Source: Kutzneria kofuensis
GTDB lineage: Bacteria; Actinomycetota; Actinomycetes; Mycobacteriales; Pseudonocardiaceae
DNA length: 64,000 bases
Direction: 5' to 3'
Assembly (NCBI RefSeq): GCF_014203355.1
Contig: NZ_JACHIR010000001.1
Location: 2,048,038 to 2,112,037, forward strand
Shown: positions 63,462 to 64,000 of the stretch, one piece after another
Layout: each line of letters starts with the position of its first letter
How positions within the stretch are numbered: the stretch's first letter is position 1
The notes under the pieces: generated by a model
What the model saw: only the letters and a program-made list of their open reading frames with translations
What the model was told of the DNA's origin: nothing
Databases searched by the model: none
Made by a program: the position numbers and the translations under genes

Positions 63462-64000
63462 TCACGCCAGGCGGGTGAGCTCCACGGTGACGGTCAGCTC
63501 AGCGCCCGCGCCGCCGGTGTAGATGCCCTTGAACGGGACGACGTCGGCGTAGTCGCGGCCGACGGCGACCCAGACGTGGCGCTGGCCGATGGGGATGGCG
63601 TTGGTGGGGTCGTACGCCCACCAGCCCCCGGTCCACGCCTCGATCCACGCGTGGCTCTCGCCCCTCACTGTCTCCTTGGCGGCGCCGTCGGCACGGGTGT
63701 GCAGGTAGCCGGAGACGTACCGGGCGGGAATGCCCATGGCCCGCAGCAGGGCCAGCGTGAGGTGGGCGTAGTCCTGGCAGACGCCTTCCTTGGCCTGCCA
63801 CGCATCGACGGCGGAGCTGTGCACGCCGGTGCTGCCCTGCTTGTACGTCATCTGCGCATGCACCCACTCGGCGGCGGCCTGCACGGCGTCGACGGGGGCG
63901 AGCCCACGGCGGAGTTCCCGGGCCTTGGCGGCGAGTTCCCGGTCCCTCGGCACGTAGGTGGTCCAGCCGAGGTATTCGGTGTACCGGTCGAGAACCTCGT
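63462..64000 (-). CDS. Transglutaminase-like protein, C-terminal part
   Basis: The frame runs from the window edge to the stop at 63462 (179 codons). The Cys-His-Asp core of a transglutaminase-like protein is present: Cys in AKEGVCQDYAHLTLALLRAMGIPARYVSGYL, His in RGESHAWIEAWTGGWWAYDPTNAIP with its Asp in YDPTN. The N-terminal beta domain (EVLDRYTEYLGWTTYV is its last part) is cut off. In actinomycetes such genes usually sit with proteins of the DUF403/alpha-E and A-circular-ATP-grasp group, which would lie beyond this edge. A GTG at 63953 is a less likely internal start. Confidence 0.85.
   Translation of the reverse strand, partial: EVLDRYTEYLGWTTYVPRDRELAAKARELRRGLAPVDAVQAAAEWVHAQMTYKQGSTGVHSSAVDAWQAKEGVCQDYAHLTLALLRAMGIPARYVSGYLHTRADGAAKETVRGESHAWIEAWTGGWWAYDPTNAIPIGQRHVWVAVGRDYADVVPFKGIYTGGAGAELTVTVELTRLA

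Overview
This is a GC-rich chromosomal window with dense gene packing, frequent GTG starts, ATGA/GTGA stop-start overlaps, an actinobacterial sortase and decaprenyl-type prenyl synthase, and an ArsR/Zur pair. It comes from an actinomycete, and the gene content best fits the Pseudonocardiaceae (Kutzneria/Saccharothrix/Amycolatopsis type; inference). The gene order glyS - smtB-zur - uppS - recO - era - CNNM protein - ybeY - phoH - rsmE - dnaJ - hrcA - hemW - sirA-cysH - sirohydrochlorin chelatase ... lepA follows, from memory, the Rv2357c-Rv2404c stretch of Mycobacterium tuberculosis, so the two ends are conserved backbone. No tRNA, rRNA, CRISPR array or transposase was seen.

Layout. 1-5.5 kb: truncated MFS gene, AbiEi-like protein, glycyl-tRNA synthetase, class F sortase, and the smtB-zur metal-regulation pair behind a Fur/Zur-like palindrome. 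5.5-12.4 kb: a 16-bp tandem repeat, YCII protein and epoxide hydrolase, then a translationally coupled run uppS > YbjN-like > permease > TIGR03943 protein, with recO and small membrane proteins upstream. 12.4-25.1 kb: RDD protein, era, a LysE exporter, and the coupled series CNNM/CorC - ybeY - phoH, phoH carrying a 360-residue class-3-type intein; then HIT, rsmE, dnaJ, hrcA, a MazF-like toxin-antitoxin pair and hemW. 25.2-33.7 kb: one assimilatory sulfur operon led by a 29-residue Cys-containing leader peptide: sulfite reductase, a 48-residue zinc ribbon, APS reductase, both ATP sulfurylase subunits, a three-gene sulfonate-type ABC importer and a sirohydrochlorin chelatase that would supply siroheme to the reductase.

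33.8-61.0 kb is the accessory part. It holds a small secreted protein, a secreted sedolisin with three C-terminal repeats, and three giant secreted alanine-rich ALF-repeat proteins (1235, 1239 and 1306 residues). Each has the same N-terminal plan but a different C-terminal domain, and each is followed within -1 to +10 bp by a different small acidic gene: the layout of polymorphic toxins with immunity genes. One copy is at 37.9-41.9 kb; two are in tandem at 50.5-58.9 kb. Between them are an S1-protease-like protein lacking its catalytic His and Ser, an RNase Sa-type ribonuclease with a barstar homologue, an M50 peptidase, a MESH1-like HD hydrolase and a SLOG-like protein. Beyond the tandem pair, between ALF3 and lepA, is a recombination scar: a decayed copy of the last ~85 bp of lepA joined directly to a frameshifted copy of the end of the SLOG gene, then a Uma2 gene and an orphan homologue of the ALF2 immunity protein. 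It reads as the residue of a lost or relocated cassette next to lepA. 61.1-64 kb returns to backbone: lepA, a MazF/PemK-family gene and a truncated transglutaminase-like gene.

Main point for follow-up: the ALF-repeat toxin/immunity array with its orphan immunity gene and lepA-proximal scar. All functions are read from sequence motifs and recalled family knowledge; no database search was run.
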